From assembly GCA_016840595.1 (NCBI GenBank), contig JAEOSA010000008.1:1-23441 (forward strand): a stretch of DNA of 23,441 bases, read 5' to 3'. Source of the stretch: Candidatus Hermodarchaeota archaeon (GTDB lineage: Archaea > Asgardarchaeota > Hermodarchaeia > Hermodarchaeales > Hermodarchaeaceae). Shown here piece after piece: positions 14,818 through 23,396 of this stretch (its first letter is position 1; each line of letters starts with the position of its first letter). A program made the translations under genes and the position numbers. The notes beneath the pieces are model-generated. The model had not been told where the DNA came from, did not search any database, and worked only from the letters and a program-made list of their open reading frames with translations.

Positions 14818-17800
14818 GTGACGACTCCACCAGATGCGCGCACATTGGTTACTAAAGGTCAGAACTATTACAAAGAAAAAGCTTTCAAGAAGGCTCTGGA
14901 GGAGTGGAAACAAGCTTTAGCGATATACCAACGTGTTGGGAAAAAACGTGAAGCAGGCATTGTTTTAATCTATACGACTCAGGCTTTGGTGAACCTCAGA
15001 CAGCATAAGGAAGCACTTGTCACTAGCACCCAAGCGGTTCGTATCTTACGAGAAGTAAATGAGCCCACAAGCCTCCGGACAGCCTTATTGACCATGGGTC
15101 GAATTATGGATTATCTAGGTTACAATGAGGAAGCGAGGCATGCCTTTAGTCAGGCCTTAGAGATTAAAGTTCCAGGAGAAGAGAAATCGGCACGGGTATC
15201 ACTATTAATTGAAAGTAGCAGTTTATTATCAAAATCTGGAAGATATAAGGAGAGCTCCGAGCTTCTTACCACTGCAGTCAACATGACTGAACAAATAGAT
15301 GACGTGGAACTTCGTGGTAAAGCGCTTGTCGAATATGCTCAGATCCTTCAACAACTAGCTGCGTACGATGAAGCGGAAAAGACCCTAAGGCAACTGATCG
15401 AATTGTGGGGAACCGCAGGAAAACCGATACCAAGGGCTCATGCACTTCTTGGACTAGCACGCATCTACCAAGCTGAAGGATACCTGGACAAGGCAGAAGA
15501 ACACATCGAACAAGCCAGAACTGTGTTTTCAAAAGCCTCAGATAAAACAGGCCTCTCCTTATGCGAATTCCACACAGCACGTCTTTTATTGGAAAAAGAT
15601 CAACCAGAACAGGCACTCCCTCATGGCGAGGCAGCACTCCAATTTTTCCAAAAACAAAAAACGTCTATAGCCTATGCTGAAAGTGCTCTGATAGTTGCTC
15701 AAATCTTAGAACACTTAGTGCAAGATGTGAGAGCACTCCGTCTATTTGACAAAGCCATTGAGATATTCTCACAATTAGGCGAACAATCTAGAAATATTCA
15801 TGCGCGGATTTCGAAAGGAAAGGCACTTCTCCGCCTTGGAAAAGATAAACAATCGGAACAGGAATTTACACACGCAATTCGCTATTATCAAGAACATAAA
15901 CGCCAGAAAGAAGAAGCCGGAATATACATCGAAGTAGGTGAGACCTTCTATCAACTTGAACGATATCCAGAAGCAATAGAACAAAGCAAAATGGCTCTTA
16001 TATTACTAAAAGATCATCCTGAAGAAAAGATGGAAATTCGGGGATACCGTCTATTGCTTAATGCCTCCCGAAGAACCCAACGACTTGAAGAGGACCTTCC
16101 GCTTTTACAGAAAGCTGCAAAGGAGGCGAATGCTCAAGGACGAACTCTACTAGCCACATCTTTGATGGTCAGTCTTACACAACTAACTTTAGAGACTCAA
16201 TCACCAGAGCAGGTCAAAGGCATATTAGAACAAGCTATCCATGATGAACGACTCCCAATGGAGCTTCGGGCAGAGGCTGCGATTAATATTGGATTAGTTT
16301 TGATGCGAAATACAGAGTATACGGAAGCTGCGCAGTATCTAAGTCAAGCGATTAAAGAGTTTAAAGCTGAGCCTAGTTTTGACACAAGTAAAGCATATTA
16401 TCAATTGGCTGAGGCTTATCGCAACCTCGAAAAACCTAGCTTACGAAAAGATGCACTCAAAGGTGCCCTTTCGACACTTAAACCGTCTACTGAAGAAAAG
16501 TTTCAGGGTCGATTATACTTTGAATTGGCACCTTTAGTTGAAGCAGAAGATTCAGCAAAAGCCTTGGAACATTATGAAAAAGCAGCTAGCATTTTCAGCG
16601 AAGCCGAATACCATGAAGAGTATTTTCAAACCTTACTGCGACAGGCGAATTTACTGGTTGATTCTGCCGAAATATCAGGCGTCCTGAAGCTAGTTGAGCA
16701 AGCAATTTCAATCGGTGAAGAGCTTGATATTCCCACTGACTTCAACAGTGAGAACCTTCCTCTCGCGTGGAACCAAATGCAACATGCCTTAGAAGAAGCA
16801 ATCCTGATCGCTACACACTACTATCATAAACAGAATGATCGAATGATCGTAGACAAAGTGATTGACTGGTCTAGCCCTCGTAAAATCGCTAAATTACATC
16901 CTTATCTAGCCGATAATCTCGGGTATGAACGTTGTGTGGATTTACTGAAATTACTCCAAGAAGAAACCAATCTTCTCACACAAATAAGCGGTTTGCGACT
17001 ACAAATCGCACAGTTATCTCCAAAAGGTCTCCCCCAAGACGAATACAAATCCCGCCGGAAGGCACTAAGAACTAAATTAGTCGAAACCTTGGAGAAAATG
17101 AATGTTAACCGTAATGTAATCGCTGCAGCTTGTCCAGACCCAGGAAGAGGAATGTTGCCTTCAGGTTATAAGATGCCACAAAAACTCGTGACACTCATGC
17201 CTACCGACCGGCGGTGGATTCTAATTAACTATGACGTGCTGCTTGAAAAAAAACGAATCATTGTTACTACCTTAGACCATGTCGGACGACATGGCATCCA
17301 TACTCTACCCATCTCACCGGATTTAGCCTCAGTTGTACAATCACTACAAGGAATTAAAAAAACTCAGGAACTACCTCCAATTGCTGATTTACGGGACATC
17401 GCCTCCTTTCTATATCGCAGTTTAATTCCGAGTCGGCTTGAACGCGAACTCCAAAGCCACAATTATGGATTTGTTCAATTCGTCACAGATGGATTTCTCA
17501 ATAATGTACCCTTCGAACTCGTATTTGATGGAAAGGAATACTGGGGTCTCAAGTATCCCATGGCTTGGGTTCCGGACTTCCAATTTTTCGAAAGCACGCT
17601 AAAGACTAAAGCGTTAGCCCAGACCGCGGTGCCTTCAGTTGTACTAGGTGTGAATTCAGGTGCAGAAGAGCAGGCTTCGCGTAGAGCAGTGGCTGAAGCA
17701 ATTGCAAAGTCATTTCTTGACTCGGTTCCCACGCGTCAGGGTATCACTGAGCCAATTGTACTTTTTGGAAGTGATTTTACTCGGACCTTGCTATCCAGTA

Positions 17801-18237
17801 ACCTTGAGCAGCCCCGATCACTTCTTTATTTCTCAACTCCTTCAACCCTTCACCATCGAAAAGGCGAAATCCCACTACAACACCCGGATAGTCTTCGAGT
17901 GATTGAAATCGGAGTCACAACTCTTTTCAAAGGTGCACCGATTCTTGTGCTTGATGATTCGATGCGGATAGATCCGATGGAGAATGGAATGAGTTTAGCT
18001 GGTTTTCTACGGCATCTCGTCACTGCTGGATCTCCCTCAATTGTATTCACACGATGGCGTCCAGAACGGAAGCTACAACCCACTTTTACTCAGAACCTGA
18101 TTAGGCAGCTGTATGGAGGAGATCCTATCGCGGTTGCCATGCTTCACACACGACGCAAATTAGCCAGTACAGGTCCCCCGCTGCATAGCTGGTTGAGTTA
18201 TAGTCTGTGTGGAAATCCATTTCTCACCCTTTTCTGA
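14818..18237 (+). CDS. Large TPR protein with degenerate C-terminal CHAT (caspase-like) domain
   Basis: This protein has 1139 residues. Residues 1 to about 620 are consecutive tetratricopeptide repeats (for example KGQNYYKEKAFKKALEEWKQ and RIYQAEGYLDKAEEHIEQA). About 640-830 is a helical linker, and about 860-1139 is a CHAT domain, recognisable from GFLNNVPFELVFDG, GMSLAGFLRHLVTAGSPSIV, YGGDPIAVAMLHTRRKL and LSYSLCGNPFLTLF. CHAT proteases normally carry His in HFATHG and Cys in LSAC. Here the aligned stretches are YFSTPS (1004-1009) and LDDS (1045-1048), so His is Pro1008 and Cys is Ser1048. Proteolysis is therefore doubtful, and a scaffold or sensor role is more likely. The GTG start has AGGAGG 11 bases upstream. 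It stands alone, divergent from the flippase gene. Confidence 0.85.
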   Translation: MTTPPDARTLVTKGQNYYKEKAFKKALEEWKQALAIYQRVGKKREAGIVLIYTTQALVNLRQHKEALVTSTQAVRILREVNEPTSLRTALLTMGRIMDYLGYNEEARHAFSQALEIKVPGEEKSARVSLLIESSSLLSKSGRYKESSELLTTAVNMTEQIDDVELRGKALVEYAQILQQLAAYDEAEKTLRQLIELWGTAGKPIPRAHALLGLARIYQAEGYLDKAEEHIEQARTVFSKASDKTGLSLCEFHTARLLLEKDQPEQALPHGEAALQFFQKQKTSIAYAESALIVAQILEHLVQDVRALRLFDKAIEIFSQLGEQSRNIHARISKGKALLRLGKDKQSEQEFTHAIRYYQEHKRQKEEAGIYIEVGETFYQLERYPEAIEQSKMALILLKDHPEEKMEIRGYRLLLNASRRTQRLEEDLPLLQKAAKEANAQGRTLLATSLMVSLTQLTLETQSPEQVKGILEQAIHDERLPMELRAEAAINIGLVLMRNTEYTEAAQYLSQAIKEFKAEPSFDTSKAYYQLAEAYRNLEKPSLRKDALKGALSTLKPSTEEKFQGRLYFELAPLVEAEDSAKALEHYEKAASIFSEAEYHEEYFQTLLRQANLLVDSAEISGVLKLVEQAISIGEELDIPTDFNSENLPLAWNQMQHALEEAILIATHYYHKQNDRMIVDKVIDWSSPRKIAKLHPYLADNLGYERCVDLLKLLQEETNLLTQISGLRLQIAQLSPKGLPQDEYKSRRKALRTKLVETLEKMNVNRNVIAAACPDPGRGMLPSGYKMPQKLVTLMPTDRRWILINYDVLLEKKRIIVTTLDHVGRHGIHTLPISPDLASVVQSLQGIKKTQELPPIADLRDIASFLYRSLIPSRLERELQSHNYGFVQFVTDGFLNNVPFELVFDGKEYWGLKYPMAWVPDFQFFESTLKTKALAQTAVPSVVLGVNSGAEEQASRRAVAEAIAKSFLDSVPTRQGITEPIVLFGSDFTRTLLSSNLEQPRSLLYFSTPSTLHHRKGEIPLQHPDSLRVIEIGVTTLFKGAPILVLDDSMRIDPMENGMSLAGFLRHLVTAGSPSIVFTRWRPERKLQPTFTQNLIRQLYGGDPIAVAMLHTRRKLASTGPPLHSWLSYSLCGNPFLTLF

Positions 18238-18251
18238 AGCACGAGCTTCCA

Positions 18252-19082
18252 TTAGATAAGAAAAGTATCCAAGATAATTAACAAGCAATCATAGGTTGCA
18301 TGAGCAACAATTGGACTGGCAAGACGGCGTCCTCGCCATTGGAATAGCAATCCAATGAATAGACTTCCAACTGTTTGAAAGATACCAATAAACGGGTTTA
18401 GATGAGCCAGTCCAAAAATAATGGAGGATACAAGGAGCCCTCCAATTCGACCATAATGAGCATCTAAGGAGTTTTGGATAAACCCGCGAAAGAGCACCTC
18501 TTCAGCAGGCGCAATAATAAGAATCACAGAAAGACACAGCATTCCCATCCAGAACAGGTCAACAGGGGTTGGGGGAGTTGGTGGGGGACCAGCTCCAGGC
18601 GCAAGGAGTTCATACAAATCAAGGAGCAAGATTAGCGGAGCCAACACTAAGCCCACGCCTAGTCCCAATATAATATCTTTTGATAGGTTCCTGATGCCCC
18701 CAGAAAGGAGACCAAGTTTCTCTCGTCCGACTTTCAATCTCTTTACAATGGCAAAGGGAATCAGGAAGAAGGTTACTTCGCCCAAAGTGAGTATGATCGT
18801 AAAGAGGGGATCTGTGATTAAGATAGTGTCAAGTAGATAGAGTGGGATACCAAAGAAGATAAGATAGTAAAAAATTAGCACGAATGTCAGGACGAAAAAT
18901 AATCCATAAGTAATAATTGTGATGACGTATGTTGTTTTGGGCGACCAGGGATATGGAGGGGCCTGCACCTCTCTTATCGACCATGTAATTTCTACACCGC
19001 AGGTTACACAATATTTCGTAGGCGTGGTTATTTCGGTTGCACAGTAGGGACAAAATCGGGTGGGATACCTTCGTTCAGCCAC
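18252..19082 (-). CDS. Zinc-ribbon CPBP-family intramembrane protease
   Basis: From the GTG at 19082 the protein has 276 residues. That start has GGAGG (19091-19095) eight bases upstream, while the GTG at 19097 would overlap this site and is less likely. The N-terminus is a zinc ribbon (Cys11, Cys14, Cys25, Cys28). About seven or eight hydrophobic segments follow. The CPBP (Rce1/CAAX-protease-like) motifs are all present: EEVLFRGF (Glu194, Glu195, Arg199), FGLAHLNP (His227) and HATYD (His261). These residues form the metal/catalytic site of the intramembrane protease. Substrates are unknown. A proline-rich loop (PPPTPPTPV) lies in the middle. The gene overlaps the preceding zinc-ribbon membrane gene, so they are co-translated. 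Confidence 0.85.
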   Translation of the reverse strand: MAERRYPTRFCPYCATEITTPTKYCVTCGVEITWSIREVQAPPYPWSPKTTYVITIITYGLFFVLTFVLIFYYLIFFGIPLYLLDTILITDPLFTIILTLGEVTFFLIPFAIVKRLKVGREKLGLLSGGIRNLSKDIILGLGVGLVLAPLILLLDLYELLAPGAGPPPTPPTPVDLFWMGMLCLSVILIIAPAEEVLFRGFIQNSLDAHYGRIGGLLVSSIIFGLAHLNPFIGIFQTVGSLFIGLLFQWRGRRLASPIVAHATYDCLLIILDTFLI

Positions 19083-19608
19083 TATCGATCCCTCCACTGT
19101 TGTGCTGTATTATGGGTTGTCGTCGAGGAGCAAAGATGGAAAAAGCGGCGGTGAAGGCAAAAAGACCTAGAGGAAGAGTGACAATACTGAAAATAATCAG
19201 ACCAATTCTGGCAATGAAGATAGTAGTTGGGGAACGGAGCACAATTAAGAAAAGGACGATGATGAGAATCGAAGATAACTGAATTATTGTGAATATTAGG
19301 TGCATTCCGAAGTAGTAGGGGCTAGCAAAGAAAAGAAACAACAGCCCCACGATTGAAGCGAAAATTGCTTGAATTACTAAAAGCAGATACGCAAAGCGAG
19401 GAACAATTACCTGGATAGGAGGTTTGGTAGGAGAGTCGTGAGGTGGTTGAATAAGAGCTAGATTGAATGCACAGTTCGGGCAGTTTTCAATTTGCTCTGA
19501 GGGAAGTTCCACCAAGTTTTCTCCACAAACTGGACAGCAAATGATGGATTGCTTCTGAGTAATTTCCGGTGACCTATTAGGTTCCCCCATAAAACCACAT
19601 CTTATCAA
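19075..19608 (-). CDS. Zinc-ribbon membrane protein, unknown function
   Basis: This protein has up to 177 residues. The N-terminal region has a zinc ribbon (CPVCGENL and CPNCAFNL), then a proline-rich linker and three or four hydrophobic segments between about residues 68 and 160. It ends in a basic tail (APRRQPIIQ). The arrangement, a cytoplasmic zinc ribbon before membrane helices, is the same as in the protease encoded just downstream, whose start lies inside this gene. The start is uncertain: the longest frame uses TTG at 19608, and an ATG at 19590 (MGEPNRSPEI) is an alternative. Neither has a well-spaced ribosome binding site. Family not recognised. Confidence 0.7.
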   Translation of the reverse strand: MIRCGFMGEPNRSPEITQKQSIICCPVCGENLVELPSEQIENCPNCAFNLALIQPPHDSPTKPPIQVIVPRFAYLLLVIQAIFASIVGLLFLFFASPYYFGMHLIFTIIQLSSILIIVLFLIVLRSPTTIFIARIGLIIFSIVTLPLGLFAFTAAFSIFAPRRQPIIQHNSGGIDSG

Positions 19609-19721
19609 GACCTCAGGAAAAGGCTTTCCGTCTGAGACCTCTCAACAACCTCAGGCTCTGAGTTACACCAGACACCTTAAAGGGTTCAACACTTCATCCA
19701 TGTACTAGGTGGGCTTCAAAT

Positions 19722-20222
19722 TTGGTAGTATTAGATCGCAAGACCATTCTTGACCTGATTTCTAAGCACCAGCTAATTACAAACATGGTTGACCAAACTG
19801 TGCAAGTCTCCCCTAATGGCGTGGAACTGACACTTCAAAAACTCTACACTTTCGAAGAAGCAGGAACCATTGATTTCTCAAACCAAGAGCGACATATTCC
19901 CAATTATGAAGAAATCCCACTCAAGCAAGGACGGTACAATCTTCAACCCGGAACGTACCTTATAACTTACAACGAAATCGTTCGAATTCCAACCAACATA
20001 ATCGCCATTGGGCGTCCGAGGTCATCGCTTCTCCGTTCGGGTGTTTCAATTGAATCAGCCGTTTGGGACGCAGGATATGAAGGCCGTTCTCGCGGACTAT
20101 TAACTGTGTATAATCCAAATGGGTTCATTGTCAAACCAAATGCCCGACTTCTCCATCTTGTCTTTTTCCAATTAATGCAGGAAACCCAACCCTATGAAGG
20201 CGTTTATCAGGGTGAAGCCTAA
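19722..20222 (+). CDS. dCTP deaminase/dUTPase-family enzyme, probably dUTPase
   Basis: This 166-residue trimeric-fold enzyme contains the family motifs RPRSSLLRSG (98-107), AVWDAGYEGR (113-122, with likely catalytic Asp116) and YQGE (162-165). The AVWD-GY-GR form with Leu-rich strands afterwards resembles archaeal deoxyuridine triphosphatases, which convert dUTP to dUMP and keep uracil out of DNA, more than dCTP deaminases, which need a glutamate in the following strand. The dCTP deaminase or bifunctional form is the alternative. The TTG start has AGGTGGG eight bases upstream. The THEP1 gene follows after two bases, and its ribosome binding site GGTGA lies within this gene's last codons. Confidence 0.82.
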   Translation: MVVLDRKTILDLISKHQLITNMVDQTVQVSPNGVELTLQKLYTFEEAGTIDFSNQERHIPNYEEIPLKQGRYNLQPGTYLITYNEIVRIPTNIIAIGRPRSSLLRSGVSIESAVWDAGYEGRSRGLLTVYNPNGFIVKPNARLLHLVFFQLMQETQPYEGVYQGEA

Positions 20223-20224
20223 TC

Positions 20225-20761
20225 TTGCTAAAGGTTAATCTCCTCATTACAGGCTTTCCAGGCTGCGGAAAAAGTACACTAGTAAACCGCGTTGTTAACC
20301 GGGCAAAACAAGAAGGTTTGAAAGTAGGAGGAATTAGCACCCCTGAGTTCCGTTTAGATTCAGGAAGGCGCGGAGGGTTTCTTATCCGTGATATAGCTAC
20401 TGGAGTGGAACAGGTTATGGCAGCTATTGATTTTTCCAGTCCTGTGAAAGTTGGTCGCTATGGTGTCGATCTCAACGCCATCCGAGAAGTCGGAGTCACC
20501 GCAATAGATTATGCAACAACTTCAACAGAGCTTATAGTAATTGACGAAATCGGAAAAATGGAATTAACCGTTCCCGAATTTCAGCGCGCCGTCACTATGG
20601 CATTCGATTCACCCAAACTGGTCTTAGGGACAATAGGATTGAAACTGAAAACACACTTTGTGAATCAGATAAAGAACCGAAATGACATTACCATTCTAAC
20701 ATTGACTCCAGAGAACCGGACTACCGTCTATCAGCAGGCTTGTACCCTAATGGATCTATAA
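20225..20761 (+). CDS. Nucleoside-triphosphatase, THEP1 family
   Basis: This 178-residue P-loop NTPase has Walker A GFPGCGKST at 10-18 and Walker B VIDEIGKMEL at 105-114. KVGGISTPEFR and the GRRGGFLIRD region in between are typical of the THEP1/NTPCR family found in archaea and in eukaryotes. Members hydrolyse nucleoside triphosphates with broad specificity, and the biological role is unsettled. The TTG start is supported by GGTGA nine bases upstream in the end of the dUTPase gene, so the pair is translationally coupled. This suggests a shared role in cleaning or balancing nucleotide pools, which is an inference. It converges with the membrane protein gene across a hairpin. Confidence 0.88.
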   Translation: MLKVNLLITGFPGCGKSTLVNRVVNRAKQEGLKVGGISTPEFRLDSGRRGGFLIRDIATGVEQVMAAIDFSSPVKVGRYGVDLNAIREVGVTAIDYATTSTELIVIDEIGKMELTVPEFQRAVTMAFDSPKLVLGTIGLKLKTHFVNQIKNRNDITILTLTPENRTTVYQQACTLMDL

Positions 20762-20772
20762 AGAATGGAAGG

Positions 20773-20796
20773 GACCAAAGCTAGCGTGCTTTGGTC
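20773..20796. terminator. Perfect hairpin between convergent genes
   Basis: GACCAAAGC at 20773-20781 and GCTTTGGTC at 20788-20796 are perfect reverse complements with a six-base loop. The hairpin sits 11 bases after the THEP1 stop and covers the last codons and stop of the opposite-strand membrane gene. A role in ending or protecting both transcripts is likely, although archaeal termination mainly uses T tracts and none is obvious here. Confidence 0.5.
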
Positions 20797-21596
20797 GGGT
20801 GGTACACAATGTACAATGATGTGCTTAGAATGGTGAGATTAACTACTAAACCCAAGATAGCGTTGAATAAAAGCTCATAATTAGTAAATTCTACGAACAC
20901 TACTATGTAGAAGGTTGTTACGGGAAATATCATTAGAAGGAGAAGGAAGCTCATCAGTAAGGGGAACCGGCGATAGCGGAAATGGGGCTGTCGGTTTTGG
21001 GATTCTATATAGGTTATGATTACCACGCTAACAAAGATGAATCCCAGTCCAGAGAGGAAAAGGAGCATCATGTTAGTGAGAGGTATACCGCGTAGATATG
21101 GTACGAGAACCCAGGCCATTTGATAACTGCCCCAAGCAAGACCAAAGGTTGCTGCGAATTTGAGGATTACGGGTCCCACGGTATCAGCAACAAGGCCATG
21201 TTCTATTGAAATGACTTCACGTCGGACAAGAAAAGATTCAACGATTACGATAATTCCCATGACAAGGAAAAAGAGCGCGCGTAACCAAATCCCAGTAATT
21301 GGATTGTTGTTCACGAAGTAGGGATAGAAGGTAAAAATGAGTCCAGTCAGAAATGAAAAAACACCAACACCGAAAAGAAATGCCCAGCCTACAAAATCAG
21401 CACCTGGTTTGAAGACATCATCAAAGATGAGTATACTAACACCAACAATTGCAGCAGCGAAAATCGCATAAATCATGTATTGAGGTGGGTTTAACCAGTT
21501 GGTGAAGTACCGGTAGAGCCGGTATATTGCAAAGATGAAGAAAATTAACGCAGTGAGCTGGAGAAGCCGAGATAGAAGGTTTGTGTGTTTACCCAA
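20781..21596 (-). CDS. Multi-pass membrane protein, unknown function
   Basis: The preferred start is TTG at 21596 (MGKHTNLLSRLLQL), with GGTGA five bases upstream, giving 271 residues. A longer version from TTG at 21635 lacks a ribosome binding site. About seven or eight hydrophobic helices are visible, for example LTALIFFIFAIYRLY, MIYAIFAAAIVGVSILIF, FLFGVGVFSFLTGLIF, LFFLVMGIIVIVESFLV and MLLFLSGLGFIFVSVVIITYI. There are no long loops or catalytic motifs. The C-terminus ends YHPTKAR. I do not recognise the family. It is on the same strand as pheT, about 130 bases downstream, and converges with THEP1. Confidence 0.7.
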   Translation of the reverse strand: MGKHTNLLSRLLQLTALIFFIFAIYRLYRYFTNWLNPPQYMIYAIFAAAIVGVSILIFDDVFKPGADFVGWAFLFGVGVFSFLTGLIFTFYPYFVNNNPITGIWLRALFFLVMGIIVIVESFLVRREVISIEHGLVADTVGPVILKFAATFGLAWGSYQMAWVLVPYLRGIPLTNMMLLFLSGLGFIFVSVVIITYIESQNRQPHFRYRRFPLLMSFLLLLMIFPVTTFYIVVFVEFTNYELLFNAILGLVVNLTILSTSLYIVYHPTKAR

Positions 21597-21724
21597 TGTT
21601 TTCACCACGTAGGTGTTATCATGTGTGAGCAGCAAGTCTTAGGCAATCTGCTAAGGACCTGTGAAGCCCTCGATTACAGTAGATATCAAGCAATATAACC
21701 TTAATGGCAAGCATAGCAGGAGTA

Positions 21725-23383
21725 TTAATGGATAATCCAATCCGCAAGGATTTCCAGCTCAAAGGCAACACAGGGTGCTTCAATGCCGTAATTCTTCAGT
21801 ACTAATGGATGAATTTCGCCCATTATTCCTACACGGGTCCCCTTAATGAAGAGGTTTGCGACCCGTCCCTTGATGAAGGATACATTGGAGGTTTTGCGAA
21901 CGGAAGCAGACAACCCTAAATTCTGTAATAGTGTCACAAGTTCAGCTTTCAATACAGTGATGTCAACACGTGAGCTCACAGAAGCAGCAGCAAGATGGGG
22001 AGTTGAAAGCGTGCAGGTTTCAGCATCAGCCTGTAAGGTGACTACATCACCAACTTCGAAGATGTTGTGTGGTAGTTCTTGGGCAGTGTTGTCTCCTAAG
22101 AATGCTAATAATCCAGGGAGCAAGGCGTTACGCGCCACGTGATACTCCATTGACTTTGGATTGGCAATTTCTACAACTTCTTTTATGGGACGATTCATCT
22201 TTTCGAAAAGAACACGAGTATTGGTTAAGACGTAATTGTGAATTTCTTGATAACCTAGTCCAACCATCAGATCACGAATTGTGCGTAACAGGGTTGTGAG
22301 AGGTAACTCCTTGCCAACCGTCATTAACTGAGGGGTTGTTGATTCGAAGCGATCATATCCGTAGCCTATCGCTACATCTTCAACGATGTCAACATCATGA
22401 AGAATATCCATCCGATATGCAGGTATTTTTACTTGAACCGTATCGCCATGAACGGAGGAATCCATTCGCATTCGACTAAGGGCTTTCATTATTGCAGAAT
22501 CGTCTAGGTCATAACCGATGATTTTGTTAATGTAATTCAGCGATACGTCACGCTGTTGGAGTGTAAGATCAGGGAGTCGTTCACTCCCTTTAGTATACAC
22601 AACTTCGACATCTTCAATTATCCCGCCCCTCTCTGCTAGGGCAGTTATCATTATATTCAAGGTTTGAAGCGTCGTCAGCTTATGCGTTCCTGTTACTTCA
22701 ACGAAGACATCTTTTGTATCCTCAACGAGTCGTCCCAGATCATTGCTATTTATTACAGGAGGTAAGCTCAGGACTTTGTTCTCTGCATCAATAAGAATTG
22801 GATATTTGGGAAAGCCTTCGATGATTTTGCCAAATTCTTGCCCCTTGGGATGTTGGCTAAGTATTTGCCTAGCAGTTAGTGGGGTATAATATTCAAGGGG
22901 TACAAACGTGATATCATCCGGTGACTCGGTTCGATAATGAACGGGAGGAGTAATGAGGTCCAGAACATAAAGTCCTATGCTTGTTCTTTTTCGATTTCGA
23001 CCAAAGGTTCCCGTAAGGCGTTCTTGTAATTGCATGAATTCTGCAATGAGGTCGTCATCTAATTGGAGGCCTTTGACGATTCCACAGGCTAGAAACGGTC
23101 GGACTTCTTTGACCGATGGGTCCACAATGGCCTGCCAATCAGATTTTCTAACTGAATAGTTTGGTGCCCCAGTTTCAATTTCTAAGAACCCACGAAGTGC
23201 CCTTGCAATGCCTTCTACAGAGAGCAAATCCACGCGATCAGGATTTACTTCGATTGTCACGGTACCATTGGATATACTATCAATTTCACACTTGAGTAAG
23301 AAGAGGCTTTCTTCCAATGCTTCCTCAGACAAGTCACGACCAACAAGTGTAAGGAGATCCGATAGACTAACATCTACGTTCAT
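21725..23383 (-). CDS. pheT: Phenylalanine--tRNA ligase beta subunit, archaeal type
   Basis: This subunit, with PheS, forms the (alpha-beta)2 enzyme that charges tRNA-Phe. From the ATG at 23383 the protein begins MNVDVSLSDLLTLVG, as archaeal/eukaryotic PheT does, and has about 552 residues. This is the short archaeal length, unlike the 800-residue bacterial form. The B1-like start (LLKCEIDSI, EVNPDRVDLLSVEGIARALRG), the B3/4 region (GKIIEGFPKYPILIDAENKV with PPVINS), the B5 domain (VSLNYINKIIGYDL, VKIPAYRMDILHDVDIVEDV) and the catalytic-like core (EIHNYVLTN, NPKSMEYHVARNALLPGLL) follow in order. A GTG at 23392 is an alternative start, but AAGGA is better spaced for the ATG. It follows the probable pheS stop by about 15 bases. 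Confidence 0.92.
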   Translation of the reverse strand: MNVDVSLSDLLTLVGRDLSEEALEESLFLLKCEIDSISNGTVTIEVNPDRVDLLSVEGIARALRGFLEIETGAPNYSVRKSDWQAIVDPSVKEVRPFLACGIVKGLQLDDDLIAEFMQLQERLTGTFGRNRKRTSIGLYVLDLITPPVHYRTESPDDITFVPLEYYTPLTARQILSQHPKGQEFGKIIEGFPKYPILIDAENKVLSLPPVINSNDLGRLVEDTKDVFVEVTGTHKLTTLQTLNIMITALAERGGIIEDVEVVYTKGSERLPDLTLQQRDVSLNYINKIIGYDLDDSAIMKALSRMRMDSSVHGDTVQVKIPAYRMDILHDVDIVEDVAIGYGYDRFESTTPQLMTVGKELPLTTLLRTIRDLMVGLGYQEIHNYVLTNTRVLFEKMNRPIKEVVEIANPKSMEYHVARNALLPGLLAFLGDNTAQELPHNIFEVGDVVTLQADAETCTLSTPHLAAASVSSRVDITVLKAELVTLLQNLGLSASVRKTSNVSFIKGRVANLFIKGTRVGIMGEIHPLVLKNYGIEAPCVAFELEILADWIIH

Positions 23384-23396
23384 AACATCCACTTCC

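Noticed and set aside
14818..18237. CRISPR-associated or gasdermin defence role for the TPR-CHAT gene
   Set aside because: No CRISPR repeats, cas genes or gasdermin-like gene are nearby, and the CHAT catalytic residues are not conserved.
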